DNA of 64,000 bases, taken from positions 44,276,051-44,340,050 of the forward strand of contig NC_133108.1 in the NCBI RefSeq assembly GCF_022965805.1, written 5' to 3'. The notes under the pieces are model-generated. The model saw only the letters and a list, made by a program, of their open reading frames with translations. It searched no databases and was not told the DNA's origin. Shown one piece after another: positions 35,724-47,505 of this stretch; position 1 is the stretch's first letter, and the number at the start of each line of letters is the position of its first letter. The position numbers were made by a program, and so were the translations under genes. This stretch comes from Primulina eburnea. Taxonomy: Eukaryota; Streptophyta; Magnoliopsida; Lamiales; Gesneriaceae.

Positions 35724-38561
35724 ATGAGAGATGGAAACTCAAAGAAAAGCAAGGTTTGTTTTACTGAAAGAAACAGAAGTGCATTAATGAGGTTTCGTGA
35801 AACCAACAGTTTTCTGTATTGTTGCAGTCAAGATTTCTGATTTTGTGTGTTTCTTGATCAAGTTTTCATGGCCCAAGACTCTAGTCAAGAAATGGTTCAA
35901 CATCAAGAGCAGAGCTGAGGATTTTCATGCTGATGACATCATCAATGGAGGTAGTTTACATCTCAATCTAATTTAGGACTTTGAAGAAAATTGATTGTTG
36001 AATCCCATATTATTGGTTTTTGTGGTCATTTCTGTCCTTTTTTCTCTTATATCATCATATGAGCATCAATAACTATTCGATTCTGCATTAAAATTATCTG
36101 CTCAGATCTCGTATTTGTTGTATTCATTTCTTTGGGAGCTTCCTATTTTTATATTTTATAAAAAATTATGCCCCCAGAGGAAATTATATTTTGTTGTTTT
36201 GTGCTGTGCAAATGTGGGTATTCTGTTGCGGCAGTGAATCACACAGCTTTAAAGCTTTAAGTTTTTGCTTTTTCAGGTGTTGATGAAGAATGGAGGAACA
36301 ACTTCTCAGAGAGGGTGGCGTTCACTACCAAGAAAAGCAAAACAGGTCCAGAATCAAACAATTGGTTCATCATTTGGACCACTGAACTATAATTTTCCAT
36401 TACCACCATTTTCTACTATAGTTTTCCCTCCATTTCCATCATTCTTGAAACTGCCGATAATTTATTTGTCGAATCCGCAGAGAAATCGAATAGACGAAAC
36501 ACCGAACGGCTGAGACAGAATAAGATTGATCTTGATGCCTCTCAAGTTACAGATGTACACAACTATAGGTGTGTGCTTCTATTAGTTTTTAACTAAAACT
36601 CTAAATTTTAGGCATTCATGTGAATAAAAGTGAGTCTCTGATCAAAATGTGATATTTGTTAATTGGGATAGGATCTTTGTGTCAACATGGAATGTGGCTG
36701 GAAAATCTCCACCTAGTTATTTGAATCTTGAAGAATGGCTACATACTTCACCTCCTGCTGATATTTATGTTCTTGGGTGAGTTGATTAAACTCAAGTCAC
36801 CAATTTTTACCTTTGGTTATTAATGAATTGTTTTTTATAATTATTTCAGTTTTCAAGAAATTGTCCCATTAAATGCTGGTAATGTTTTGGGCACTGAAGA
36901 TAATGGCCCTGCTAAAAAATGGCTAGCAATGGTTCGAAGAACTCTGAATAGTCTTCCCGGAAGCAGTGGTAGTTATCGCACACCTTCCCCTGTTCCTTAT
37001 CCGATAATTGAATCAGATGATGACTTTGAAGGATCAAATAGAGATAATGGTTCCAATTTCTTCCATCGTCACTCTTTCCAATCATTGAGCCGGAGCATGA
37101 GAATGATGGAAAATGACATTTTGGTGCAACAACCTAGACTTGATCGTCGTTTCAGTGTCTGTGATCGGGTGATGTATGGGCATAGACCAAGTGATTATTA
37201 TGATCCAAAAGTTGGGGATGGTACCTCTGATGAGGAAAACGAGCTTGGTGATTTGCCTTGTACGCATTGCTACTCGCCTCTCTCTTACAGTGGTTACGAG
37301 CCTATGGAGGATCGAGATCGAAATTCAGGGCGGTCGAGATATTGTTTAGTTGCAAGCAAGCAAATGGTCGGGATTTTCCTTACTGTGTGGATAAGGAGGG
37401 ATCTAAGAGACGCTGTTAATAACCTGAAAGTGTCTTGTGTAGGCAGAGGGTTGATGGGATATCTTGGAAACAAGGTATGATTCATTTTTATCAACTTTAG
37501 GATTCAAGAGAAAACTTAAATGTATTGCCTAATATCATCATCTCATTGAACTAACTAAACTTGTCAGGGTTCCATTTCCATTAGCATGTCATTGCACCAA
37601 ACAAGCTTCTGCTTCATTTGTAGCCATTTAACTTCTGGAGAAAAGGAGGGCGACGAGCAGCGAAGAAACTCAGATGTCATGGAGATTTTGAGGAAAACGA
37701 GGTTTCCCCGAGTTCATGGAATGGGAAATGAGAACTCCCCTCAAACTATTCTTGAGCATGAGTAAGTTTCTCTCTCTATTACATGGTGCTGTTCTCCTCT
37801 ACATTTTGTTATCTGGCCGTTCCATTGTTCCAATTTCCCAGTCGTACAAAATGTTGGAAGCTCAGTCAGATTCTTGTGTTCTTTATTTTCCAGTCGAATT
37901 ATATGGCTGGGTGACTTGAACTACAGAATCGCTCTTTCTTACCGATGTGCAAAGGCTCTAGTAGAGATGCGAAATTGGAGAGCTTTGTTAGAAAACGACC
38001 AGGCAAGAAAATTGACTTTGGTTTTGATATCTGTCAGATATTAATGATTGTACTGACTGGTGTTATCTACGTTGTTAAATCTCTTTTTGTGAAAACAGCT
38101 GCGAATAGAGCAAAGACAAGGGCGTGTTTTTGTCGGATGGAATGAAGGAAAAATTTATTTCCCTCCTACATACAAGTATTCAAATAACTCCGACAGATAT
38201 GCCGGTGAGGACATGCATCCTAAGGAGAAACGGAGAACGCCTGCATGGTAAATTCCTTTAAAGATCCAGTCCAAGACGTGACTTTTAAAATGATAACATT
38301 TTCTTGACATTGTATTTCAAATGAAGGTGTGATAGGATATTGTGGTGTGGTCGTGGCCTCCAACAAGTGTCGTATGTTCGTGGAGAGTCAAGATTTTCGG
38401 ATCATAGACCAGTATACAGTATGTTTCTAGCAGAAGTCGAGTCTATCAACCGGGGCCGAATCAGGAAAAGCATGAGTTATTCTAGGGCTAGAGTCGAGGT
38501 TGAAGAGTTGCTTCCATATTCATTCGACTATGCACCATATGATCCACCGAATTTCTTCTAA
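35724..38561 (+). CDS. Type I inositol polyphosphate 5-phosphatase (IP5P4-like)
   Basis: Ten exons (35724-35753, 35863-35950, 36277-36345, 36481-36568, 36672-36776, 36850-37474, 37568-37761, 37894-38002, 38099-38247, 38327-38561) join in phase to 563 codons, close to the roughly 550 of Arabidopsis IP5P4. The start [10 protein letters not shown] and the next exon [20 protein letters not shown] are characteristic of that subgroup. The catalytic fold is seen as [62 protein letters not shown], the signature IWLGDLNYR, and the second signature TPAWCDRILW followed by [12 protein letters not shown]. The family removes the 5-phosphate from inositol phosphates or phosphoinositides, lowering calcium-linked second messengers. 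A serine-rich insert after the first catalytic block is normal here. The intron after 38002 starts GC (CAG|GCAAGA). No defect was seen. AATAAA at about 38794 is a likely polyadenylation signal. Confidence 0.93.
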
Positions 38562-39263
38562 AGATGGATTTGCCGTCGCTTCATCACAGAGATGCATGCT
38601 TGGAATCTTTGGCCACATTCTTATTCGATATTGGCTTTTTCTTGCAGGCAAAGTAGAGGAATCAATCTAAGATGCATTGATTGGTGTAGATACTCAATTC
38701 TTGTCAGATTAAGATTGTAAATAACAGCAAATTTTGTTGTGATAGTGCTAGTGAAGCTTCTATTCATTCATTTCTAGTCTTCTAGTGAACGTCAATAAAG
38801 AATTGAGCTTAGAAAATCTGTACTATATCTCCTCATATACAAATAAACAGTAGAATTGGACCTTAAATTTTCCTTGTTTCTTCGTAGCAACAAATAAATA
38901 ACATAGAATTTCATCCCCAAAAAAAATAAAAAGGGCGATAATAATTTATTCAAGTTTATTAAACGCCAATAAAATATTCCTTCTTGCAATTCAGATTGGT
39001 CCTGAACGTGTTGCGAGAATCTAACAAAGCTGTGGTGTGCTTTGGACACAAACAGAAGTGACATTAGATTTGGCTGTGAAATCCCACTTTTTCGATTTTC
39101 TTTGTACAGGGAACTGCCCAGTCCTCCTTGCAGTTTACACCCACTTGCTTCCTTTTGTCCAAAAATTCTTAAAAAAAAAAAAACAAATAATATAAAATTT
39201 TGTCTGATAAAAATTATAAAGTTGTATTCGATTTATCATCTCTCTCATCTACGTAAATAACTG
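38562..39263. other. 3' region of the inositol 5-phosphatase gene
   Basis: The 3' untranslated region extends to about the AATAAA at 38794, followed by gene-free DNA. Confidence 0.5.
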
Positions 39264-39451
39264 AGACAAAAACTTGTGTCAGACGGTCTCATGGGTCGTA
39301 TTTTGTGAGACATATATCTATTTGGGTCATTAATGAAAAAGTATTATATTTTATGCTGCAAGTATTACTTTTTATTGTGAATAATGAATATGAATAGAGC
39401 TGACCCGTCTCACAGATAAAGATATGTGAGACCGTCTCACAAGAGACCTAC
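39264..39451 (+). mobile_element. MITE, GTGAGAC-terminal family, copy 9
   Basis: The left end GTGTCAGACGGTCTCATGGG has one change in the palindrome. The right end GTGAGACCGTCTCACAAGAG is perfect. An AATGAATATG duplication lies in the middle. Confidence 0.85.
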
Positions 39452-40163
39452 ACGATAACTGGTTATATGTAATATAAACTTCAATACAAAAGTTTATTAT
39501 TAACTTAAAATGTTAAGTAAAATATATTCTTTTATTAAGATTTTACTAATAATTTAACTATAACTATAAATAGAAAACTTTTTATTTCCACTACTTATAA
39601 TCTTTTTAAATATCTTACTATCCTAAGCACCGAACAAACCCGTCCCTAATATTTGTTAGTTCCATGATTTTTCCAATTTTTGAAATCAAAATTTTGTATA
39701 TTCTCGAATATGTTGTTCAAATGAGTTACTTACTATAAAGTGAAATGTGGACTGGTTTTTTTATTTATTTTGGAGCATATTGGTTTAATATGAATCACAC
39801 TTTCGCAGTAGCACCTTTATTTTAATAAAAGATAAAGAAATAAAGAGAAATATCCAAGTGTTATGGCACTTTGATTTCTATTTCTGATATCTCCTTTGTC
39901 TTTAAGTCATGTTTGAAAACCTTTAAATATATCCTTATTTATTTTTCAAGAAGAACTAAATTTATCAAATGGAAGAAAACCAACTCAATATTGATTCATT
40001 TGATAGAATCAGGTTAAAAAAAAAATTCATAGAAAAATCTAACGAATGCTCGAAACGAAGAGTCTATCAAATGAAGCCAATCGTTATTTAAGTTTTTTTT
40101 CAAAGATTTATTTGATAAATATTATCCTAAATGTTGATTCAATGACTCAAAAGCATCACATAA
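39452..40163. other. Gene-free AT-rich region
   Basis: No supported gene. Confidence 0.45.
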
Positions 40164-40311
40164 GAAAAAAATTGTGTACAACGGTCTCACGGGTCGTATT
40201 TTATGAGACGAACATCTTATTTGGGTCATTAATGAAAAAAATGTTATTTTTTTATGCTAAGAGTATTATATTTTATTGTGAATATCGGTAGGGTTGATCC
40301 GTCTCACAGAT
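40164..40311 (+). mobile_element. MITE, GTGAGAC-terminal family, copy 10 (right end lost)
   Basis: The left end is degraded (GTGTACAACGGTCTCACGGG). The copy breaks off after GATCCGTCTCACAGATAAC, losing the terminal palindrome. Confidence 0.75.
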
Positions 40312-40942
40312 AACATTTCAGAAGACATCGATTCTTTCACGTAACAACGAAAAAAAAAATTTACCTTCTTTTTGAGATTAGATCTACCTTTACCATTATT
40401 TAATAAAATAAATATACTAAATTTGGAGCATTATAATGGGTCGGTCCGTGTCACAAATAGTTTGCAATTAATAAAATGAGTGTGATTTTGGTGTTAAAAT
40501 TAAAGAGGGCTTGCTTGTTCTATAAGTCAGTCTGTCAGATTAAACTGCCACTTTCATTTCACATAAATATACATTAATTTCGACTTTCTTAAAGTCAAAT
40601 ATAGAAAAAAAATATTATTTATTAGTGTTTTTTTATATTATTTAATCCCTTCTCAGGACCGAAACTATCTAATATAAAATAAAAAAATATTATATTTTAT
40701 TATAAATATGAAAATAATTGATTCATATTCTTCAACCAGTCTCACGACCTACTCTTAATATTATCTATCTCGACTCGACAACTAAACTGTATGTACAATT
40801 TCATTAATTTTTAGATTTAGACAATTTTGTTTTTCTTCCAATAGCAAGTCCTCATCGCTGATCAAAAAAATAAATGAGTGTTCCTGCACGTGATTGATTG
40901 TACATGCAACAGTACCCTCAGAGATTCCAAAATTTCATTAAT
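40312..40942. other. Gene-free region
   Basis: No supported gene. Confidence 0.45.
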
Positions 40943-41226
40943 GATTGGCTTATTAATATTGCTCCAAAAAAGGTGAAATTGCTCGTCTTAGGCGTCCTTC
41001 ATCTTCCGACCTAACAGGAACGTGAGAGGAGGTAAATCATGGTGACTCAGCCAACCAGCAGCATCTAGACCTTATGCTACGCCGCGCACAAGGATCTCCC
41101 CCTCATTGGAGGGAATTTAACTCCCACACTGCCGCTTGCGAGACTCGATCCCTGGTCATTGCTCCAAGATTTACTGCTGCTGATCAACTAAGCTAAGCCA
41201 TGCAGGCGATTGGCTTATTAATATTG
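40943..41226 (-). mobile_element. tRNA-derived SINE with 19-bp target-site duplication
   Basis: The same 19 bases, GATTGGCTTATTAATATTG, flank the element at 40943-40961 and 41208-41226. Between them (41207 to 40962 on the minus strand) is a 246-bp element opening GCCTGCATGGCTTAGCTTAG, a good RNA polymerase III A box, followed about 50 bases later by GGGATCGAGTCTC, a B-box match. The body is GC-richer than its surroundings and encodes nothing. A T-rich run (CACCTTTTTTGGAG) marks the 3' end. Long perfect target duplication, tRNA-like head and small size identify a SINE copied by LINE machinery. The perfect duplication suggests a fairly young insertion. Confidence 0.88.
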
Positions 41227-42041
41227 AATTGCGTGTGATCACATCAACAATAACCAATAATAATAACCTTTTTTTTTATGGTCTCTTTGTATTAACAAAT
41301 AAATTAAGAGTGAGTGTAGATGGGTCAACTGCCAATTTTTTGTAATTAATATACAAAAGAAAAAAGGAACTAAATTCCTTGTGATGAAAATATAGATGTT
41401 GGTCCTGCCAATCAACATAACTTCCTGATCAATGTTACGGGAGGAGAATTTGGAGGCCCATTGGGCTTCGGGTAAGACCCAAATTAGGCCTGGGCCTGCA
41501 TACAACCCTCACTACTCACCCATGGAACATTATCGCATATGCTACCCATTTCCATGCAAAAGATGTAATAAAATATAAATGAGAAGAGGGAGGGGTTAGG
41601 GGTATGAATTCTGTCAGATAAGTACCATCCCGTAAACTAATAAAACATTATAATAATTTATTTTGTAAATCTAAAACAGAGGTAAGATACGAAAACATTG
41701 TAAAATCTTTTGAAAATTTGGTTTAAAAAATTTAATTTATAAAAATTCTACACGTTTAAAAATTAAAAAAGGTCTTAAAAAGAACATCATTATATATAAC
41801 TATATATACAGAAAAGAAATCTATTTGAAGAAAAAGCTGGCAGAACAACCAGCGGTGTTTTATTTATTTATATAAGTTGGATACAAATATTTACATCTCA
41901 ACAGTCAACAGGCAGCGTTTACCGGTGTTATTATTTCTTAATATTATATGTTTTAACTATATTATATATACAAACTCAGTTTAGCTAGTACACAGCAGAC
42001 GCCAAAATTCCAGGAGATCGATCACCGGTTCAAGATTTTCT
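41227..42041. other. Region downstream of the vicilin gene
   Basis: No supported gene. The vicilin 3' untranslated region probably lies at about 41850-42041. Confidence 0.45.
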
Positions 42042-44167
42042 TCACATATCGGAAAAGCCCCGGTGTTGCTGGCGAGGTCCCTTGAAGAAGAACTCCTCTT
42101 CTTGACTCCTGAACACTTCATCTACCACTCTTTCTGGAACCCCGAAAGCCAGTTCTTTTGCCTCTCTCTCTAGACGATTCATCACGTTTCTCTTCCCTGC
42201 ACCAACCATTGCAATGATTGTAATCAGCAAATTTTAATTGTATGTGGTGCATAAGATGACGTTGTAGACTTGCCTGCGAGAACATGTTTTTCGTTGTCAT
42301 TGGCGTGGACTACAAAGCACATGAGCTGCAGATTCTGATTGTTTGAGGCCACAGCCACGAAAGGATGACCTGCCGGTACAACCACCACAGTGCCGCGTTG
42401 AAGGCGGGAGCTGATTTTCTGATAGCTGGGGGTGCCACTGGACACGCGGCGGGAGCCCGGCTGCTCGCGCTGGCTGCTGCCCTCGTCGTGGTTCTGTGAC
42501 TGAGACATGTGGGGACACGCCATTTCATAGTAGCCTGCCCCGTCTTTCACTGTACAGATCTTTGTTGCCCTCGAGTTGTAATACAGAGCCGTCATTGCAC
42601 CCTAATAATTTGAGGGAAAACACACAATTACTTGATCTGTGGGGAAATGATGAGCAACAAAATCAAGAAACAGCAAAACAAGGGAAAGATGACTTTACCC
42701 TTGTGATGTTGGCTAAAGTAATAGCAACATCAAGGTCGTGTAGCGACCTGAAACTGCTAGAATCCACTTCGTAGAGCTGTCCATATTGGTTGGCATGCGT
42801 AGCGTGTTGCTGATAAATATTTAAAATGCCCTTCGATTCGCCACCGCCAAACGGCCAGATTCCGCCCTCTTCGTGGTGGCTCATGCCTTGGATTTGCTCC
42901 CTGGAAACCTTCAATATCGCACCTTGCTTCTGTTGCCCAAATAACTTTTCGATCCTATCTCTTCTCACCTATAAGAAACACGGAAATTGGATCATTCCAA
43001 TCGATCTGAGGAAGAAAATTCATTTTTATTCCAGCAATTGAAAGGGTTTATGTAAAAAAAATTTACGTTGAATGCAGTTTCAAGTATTTCATTGCTGAAG
43101 ACCCTGTAATATGATTCTGGATTCTCCCCTCCAGCGCCGTAAAAAGCCTGTTTAATTTGTCAAAAACCCGCGTCAAATATATTAATAAAACTACACAATT
43201 TCCATCAATTCAAGAATCAGTTCATCTTGATACCTGAAAATTACCAGGAGTGGAGACTGGCTGCAACAGCTTCGCTAAGACAAGTCTTTCATTCTCATCC
43301 CTATTGATAATATAAGTAGTAGTCCCCGCTTTGATCCTCATTATATCACCTTCTTTAATATTGAAACTTTCCCTCCTGTCTTTCGTCACTAAGCTCACTG
43401 TTCCCTTTCCTATATATCACAGGAATTAAGTTAAAATATACAAACAATTTCTACATCAAACATATGTAATTAATAACCTCTTACAGAAGTTATGCTGATA
43501 CTACTACAAATTAATTAGCAATACCTTTCGCCACAAAGACCAGAGTTTCGGCATCAAAATGATAAGGAACAATGAAAGTCAGAGGATCAGCTTCACAAAT
43601 CGCGAAACGATAGTTCTCGATGCCTCGGAAGAGTTTCTTTGATCTGTCGGTGAATTTCTGCAGGATCCGAAGGCGGCCGTGTTGAGTCTGCGGTCCGGTG
43701 ATAAAATGGTGATCCTCGAACACATATGGATTAATCTCCTCATGTTGCTGCTGCTCCTCTCCTTCTTTCTCCTGTCTTTCATTTTCTTCATGCCTTTCTT
43801 TCTCCCTTTTGTATTCTTGCTGGCAGCTACGCTGGCAGCGTTCTTTTTGCTCGCCATGTTGGGTTTCGCAGCCCTTCACGCACTCAAGCAGCCGCTCGAT
43901 CGGGCTCTCGCGATTCCAGTACTGATCCTCTTCACCATAAGAGCCGCGGCCACCACCACCGCCACCTTCACCGCCGCGCTCCCTTTCCTGTTTCTGTCTA
44001 CTGTATTCCTCGCAGCGTCTCACGCAGGATTCCCTCTGTTTCTCGTCGAATTGTCGCTGGACTTCGCACTGGTGCTTGCACTGCTTCAACTCCGGGTCTT
44101 TAACCCCAAACGACGAAACAAGCAACAACGCAAAGACTGCCAAACAGAAGCTCGCTTTGGCACCCAT
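42042..44167 (-). CDS. Vicilin-like 7S seed-storage globulin
   Basis: Six exons (44167-43525, 43409-43234, 43147-43067, 42968-42699, 42601-42274, 42196-42042) join in phase to 550 codons. A signal peptide (MGAKASFCLAVFALLLVSSF) precedes a hydrophilic N-terminal region with two C-x3-C...C-x3-C blocks (Cys30/34/48/52 and Cys96/100/111/115) and Gly/Glu-rich spacers. Two cupin barrels follow: first NPYVFEDHHFITG...ADPLTFIVPYHFDAETLVFV, second FGGGESKGILNIYQQHATHANQYGQLYE...MTALYYNSRATKI...LQRGTVVVVPAGHPFVAVAS. The family forms trimers deposited in protein-storage vacuoles and used as nitrogen reserve; sesame Ses i 3 is of this type. The C-terminus NRLEREAKELAFGVP is the standard last helix. The last intron begins GC (GCAG|GCAAGT). 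Seed-type promoter elements lie just upstream. The frame is intact. Confidence 0.93.
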
Positions 44168-44230
44168 CCTTTTAATTTAGCATTAGTAATTTCTCAGTGA
44201 TGGACATGAATGGAATCGCACGTACATTTC

Positions 44231-44320
44231 AGATTTATAGTGTACTCAAATGGGGGTGGTTTTGCATGCAAGGGACGATGCCATGCATGCATAATGACAA
44301 GTGTCCGATCTTACGTGTCT
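44231..44320 (-). promoter_or_regulatory. Seed-type promoter of the vicilin gene: TATA, RY motifs, ABRE-like core
   Basis: Read toward the gene, CTATAAATCT (44240-44231) is a TATA box about 65-75 bases before the ATG. Just upstream are TGCATGCA (44263-44270) and CATGCATGC (44282-44290), RY elements bound by the B3 factors ABI3/FUS3/LEC2, and then ACACGTAA (complement of TTACGTGT, 44311-44318), an ACGT-core ABRE-like site. RY plus ACGT next to TATA is the classic storage-protein layout. Site identities are seen; binding is inferred. Confidence 0.75.
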
Positions 44321-45534
44321 CAACAACAGCGAAACTTATCGCCGCGTATTTAGTTCTCTTTTTTTTGGCAACATCATACAAAATATATTACTCATAATAT
44401 AGAACCCCAAATTTTTTTCGACTAATATCATATCATAAAAATGTCTTATGATTCAAAATTTTCAAACTTTATTTTACGAAACGTAATATGATACATGATT
44501 CGGAAAGTTTAAATTTAAACCAATTCAATTTCATTTCAATAACATAAAAGTGTATATATATATATATATATGTATTTTGAGAATTATTTAAATCGATACA
44601 TTATCGTAAGACAGATAAGTATGAATCAATGAACAAAGGACAAAGGGACGACATGTCTGTACTGTACATAAGCGACGTTTGTTCTCTACATTAATTAATT
44701 AGATGTTCAGAAACTGAGATGTGTTATTCTGAAACATGGTTTTGGACTGGACTGAAACTAAATTTGATGGCCATGCATTCCGTACTTATCACAAGCTTCC
44801 CTTCCACTTGGAAAACTTCAACGTACCACAACCCATGTACACAACATATAAATTGTACCATACCATTTCTTGTATATATAAAATCAAATTTAGAAACATA
44901 AACTCGATTTAAAATGAATCCACTTAAATAGAAATCAACAATTTTAGAGCCGTGCAAAGTGCTACTATGACATACGAGTAGATAATTTTTTTGTACATTA
45001 AAAATTATTGTTGGTAAAGTAAAGATAAGTCTGAGTGGAAGAGTAGGATGCGCGCAGCTGGCCACCATACACATACATACTCGGCAGCTTCAACCTTATC
45101 TTCATTTGGTTTTCTTTTTTTTTTTTCACGATGAAACTACACAGGAACTCAATTTGGTATCTTGCATGTAATCTTCATGTTATGATCACCATAGAGATGA
45201 ATGAATTAACTAGGTTGTAACATACAAAAAACAATTGGTAGTAATGAAATATAATCCTATATTCAATGTCGTTTCAAGAAAAATGCAAAGTAACATGCAC
45301 TTGTATACAAGTTTTATGCATGTGTTGCATGCAATACAACTGCAACGCGCGCAACCACACTCAGGGACGTTGTCGCGCTTCGAGCCCGGGCCAGCGGCTG
45401 CGTGACTGCACAATGGGCCAATATAACAACTTTTTCGTATCAGTCATTGCTTTACGAAAATGATTAATCCAAGTTGCTATAGAAGTCCATTGTAAGCCAT
45501 TTTAAACTCATTTTAAATCTTTAATTTTTTAGAT
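44321..45534. other. Region upstream of the vicilin promoter
   Basis: No supported gene. Short (AT)n at about 44552-44571. Confidence 0.45.
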
Positions 45535-47260
45535 GTGGGACAAGAGTATCACAGACGTAACTAGAAAAAGTTTCGATCCTGAGCTAAAAATTTGTGGGCT
45601 AAAATTTGGGCTAAAATTTGTGATATACTCAATGTTATTTTATTTTTTAAATTTGTGGGCTAAAATGTGGGCTAAAATGGACTAATTTTTTTTTTTTTAA
45701 AAAAACTCAATCCATATTTTTAAATAAGCCCAAAAATCAAGCCTGGGCTGGAACCCACCCCAGCCTTTGGTGTCACGCCCCGAAACTCGGGATTGACACA
45801 GGCGTTGTTTAACAATCACACAATCGAAACAACAAGCCTTTCGTAGCACAGTATAAACCGAACCAGTTTATATATCATAATTTCCTCGAAATAAACATTG
45901 TCTTTACAAAACCGAAATAATTTAAACGACAAAACTAAATGCGGAAACGTCTTACAATTTATTTAATCATAAATTTCGAAATATAATCTATTATTATCCG
46001 CCTTGCACATCACCAACCCCAAAAGTGCTCGGACTCTTCTTCTTCAACTTGTTCTTCGTTTTTATCTGGGGAGGGTCGTAAGGGGGTGAGTATTTAGGAA
46101 TACGCAGCAAGTGGGGGAAATATCGAGCACAATAAATACAACATGCATAAAATTCGAATCATAAATCATGAGTTTCATACGTGCTTCATAACACATGCAT
46201 GAACTTTACCAGCCACTGTGATTTATCTAACTTTCTATGGTTTACTGACGTCAGTCCCTCATTTTTACTTCTCTAAGGGGGCGAGGTCGTATAGCGGTTA
46301 TATCCCCCACCGCGTAAGGGTACGTCATGGTTGGGATTCCCACCCATATACAGTCGACTCCTCACAGTGCTTAAAACAATATGGCAATTCGACACAAGAA
46401 AAGGAGTAGAAAAAACATGTACTCGACTGTATTTTCAAAAACACACGAAGAATGCATCATCGAAATTAATTCTTTAAAACAGCCCACTTACAGTATATAA
46501 TAGTGCTAAAAACGTGGTGCACAAGTTCGAGGATTGGGTCGCTTTTCGTTCCTCGTCCGGGCAGCGCTTTGGTTCGAATTCTAAGCTAACTTCGGGACGA
46601 TTTTCTGGCAGATTTTTGGCTAGGGAGTTGCTGAAAATTTCGAGATTTCAGCAAAAAGAATTTCGAAATTGTGGGGTGTGAAGAATGGTGGGGTGATGGG
46701 GTATTTATAGGTGAGGGTGGTGGATCTAAACATGGTACTCAAATCATACCAAAATTTGCTCCAAATCTCTCAATATTGACTCCAATATATTGACTCCAAT
46801 ATTCTTTGCTATTTTCGAAAATTCATCTTCCCAAGTTAGGAGATTTATGCTCTAATCCAATGCTTTAGATTAAATCAGAATTTAGACTGCTAGATCCAAC
46901 GATTTTGGTGTTAGGTTTGATGATTTCCTTCCAACGTACCAAGTATCTAACCATTATAATAATTAGACATTAAATCTAGGGGAATTTCGAAATTTCTAGC
47001 AATTATCATGCCTCAATCCTTTTAATTTGTATGATACTCCAATCATGCAAATATTCTTTCCAATATTAAAAAATTAGCATGCCTTAGTGTAGGTATTATT
47101 GACTTGGTAAAAAGATTTCCAACAATTATTTCCCATAAGCATATCTCCTTTAATAAATATTAAAAATCTTATACTAAAATTTTCTTACAACTTATTAATT
47201 ACATATTTCAAAAATTACGGTTCTCACATTGGGGGTGGCTCCGTCCCTGACCACACTCCT
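45535..47260. mobile_element. Older TIR element split by the solo-LTR-like insertion
   Basis: Left of the LTR, CACAGACGTAACTAGAAAAA leads into TGGGCTAAAAT-type repeats and ends ACCCACCCCAGCCTTTGG. Right of it, GGGTGGCTCCGTCCCTGAC resumes. The outer ends are imperfect inverted repeats (CAGACGTAACTA against the complement CAGGGACGGAGCCA), so a small DNA element was probably interrupted. Confidence 0.35.
45771..47228 (+). mobile_element. Solo-LTR-like insertion, about 1.46 kb
   Basis: It starts TGTCACGCCCCGAAACTCGG and ends ACGGTTCTCACA, i.e. TG...CA with inverted TGT/ACA ends. Flanks are TTTGG (45766-45770) and TTGGG (47229-47233), a five-base duplication with one mismatch. It holds no gag or pol sequence, and no second copy of the LTR is present in the window. 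The sequence changes character sharply at both edges. Superfamily is not assigned with certainty; the CACGCCCCGAAAC start resembles Ty3/gypsy-type plant LTRs. Confidence 0.55.
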
Positions 47261-47505
47261 ATAAGTTACGAATTTTTTTTTCTAAAAACCTCTTTTTTAT
47301 TACTGAAATGACTCATCTATACTACATCAGAAGGTTAAATGCAATTGTCTATAATTAAAAATACGTACAGAATGAAGCAGCCGATGAGGGTTGGCTTCAG
47401 AGATGACACTTCAGGTCGCTTTACTGGAGAGTACACTCGAAGCCACACCATTCTTTTCCCCTCCTACTGGGGCTTCTTTCTCCCACATACCACCTTTCTA
47501 TTTAC

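Noticed and set aside
41100..41207. tRNA gene
   Set aside because: A and B boxes are present, but the sequence does not close into a cloverleaf and is flanked by a 19-bp duplication; it is the head of a SINE.
43679..44200. Long open frame (about 170 codons) on the plus strand
   Set aside because: It is the antisense of vicilin exon 1; its Leu/Ala-rich translation only mirrors Glu/Arg/Gln codons on the other strand.
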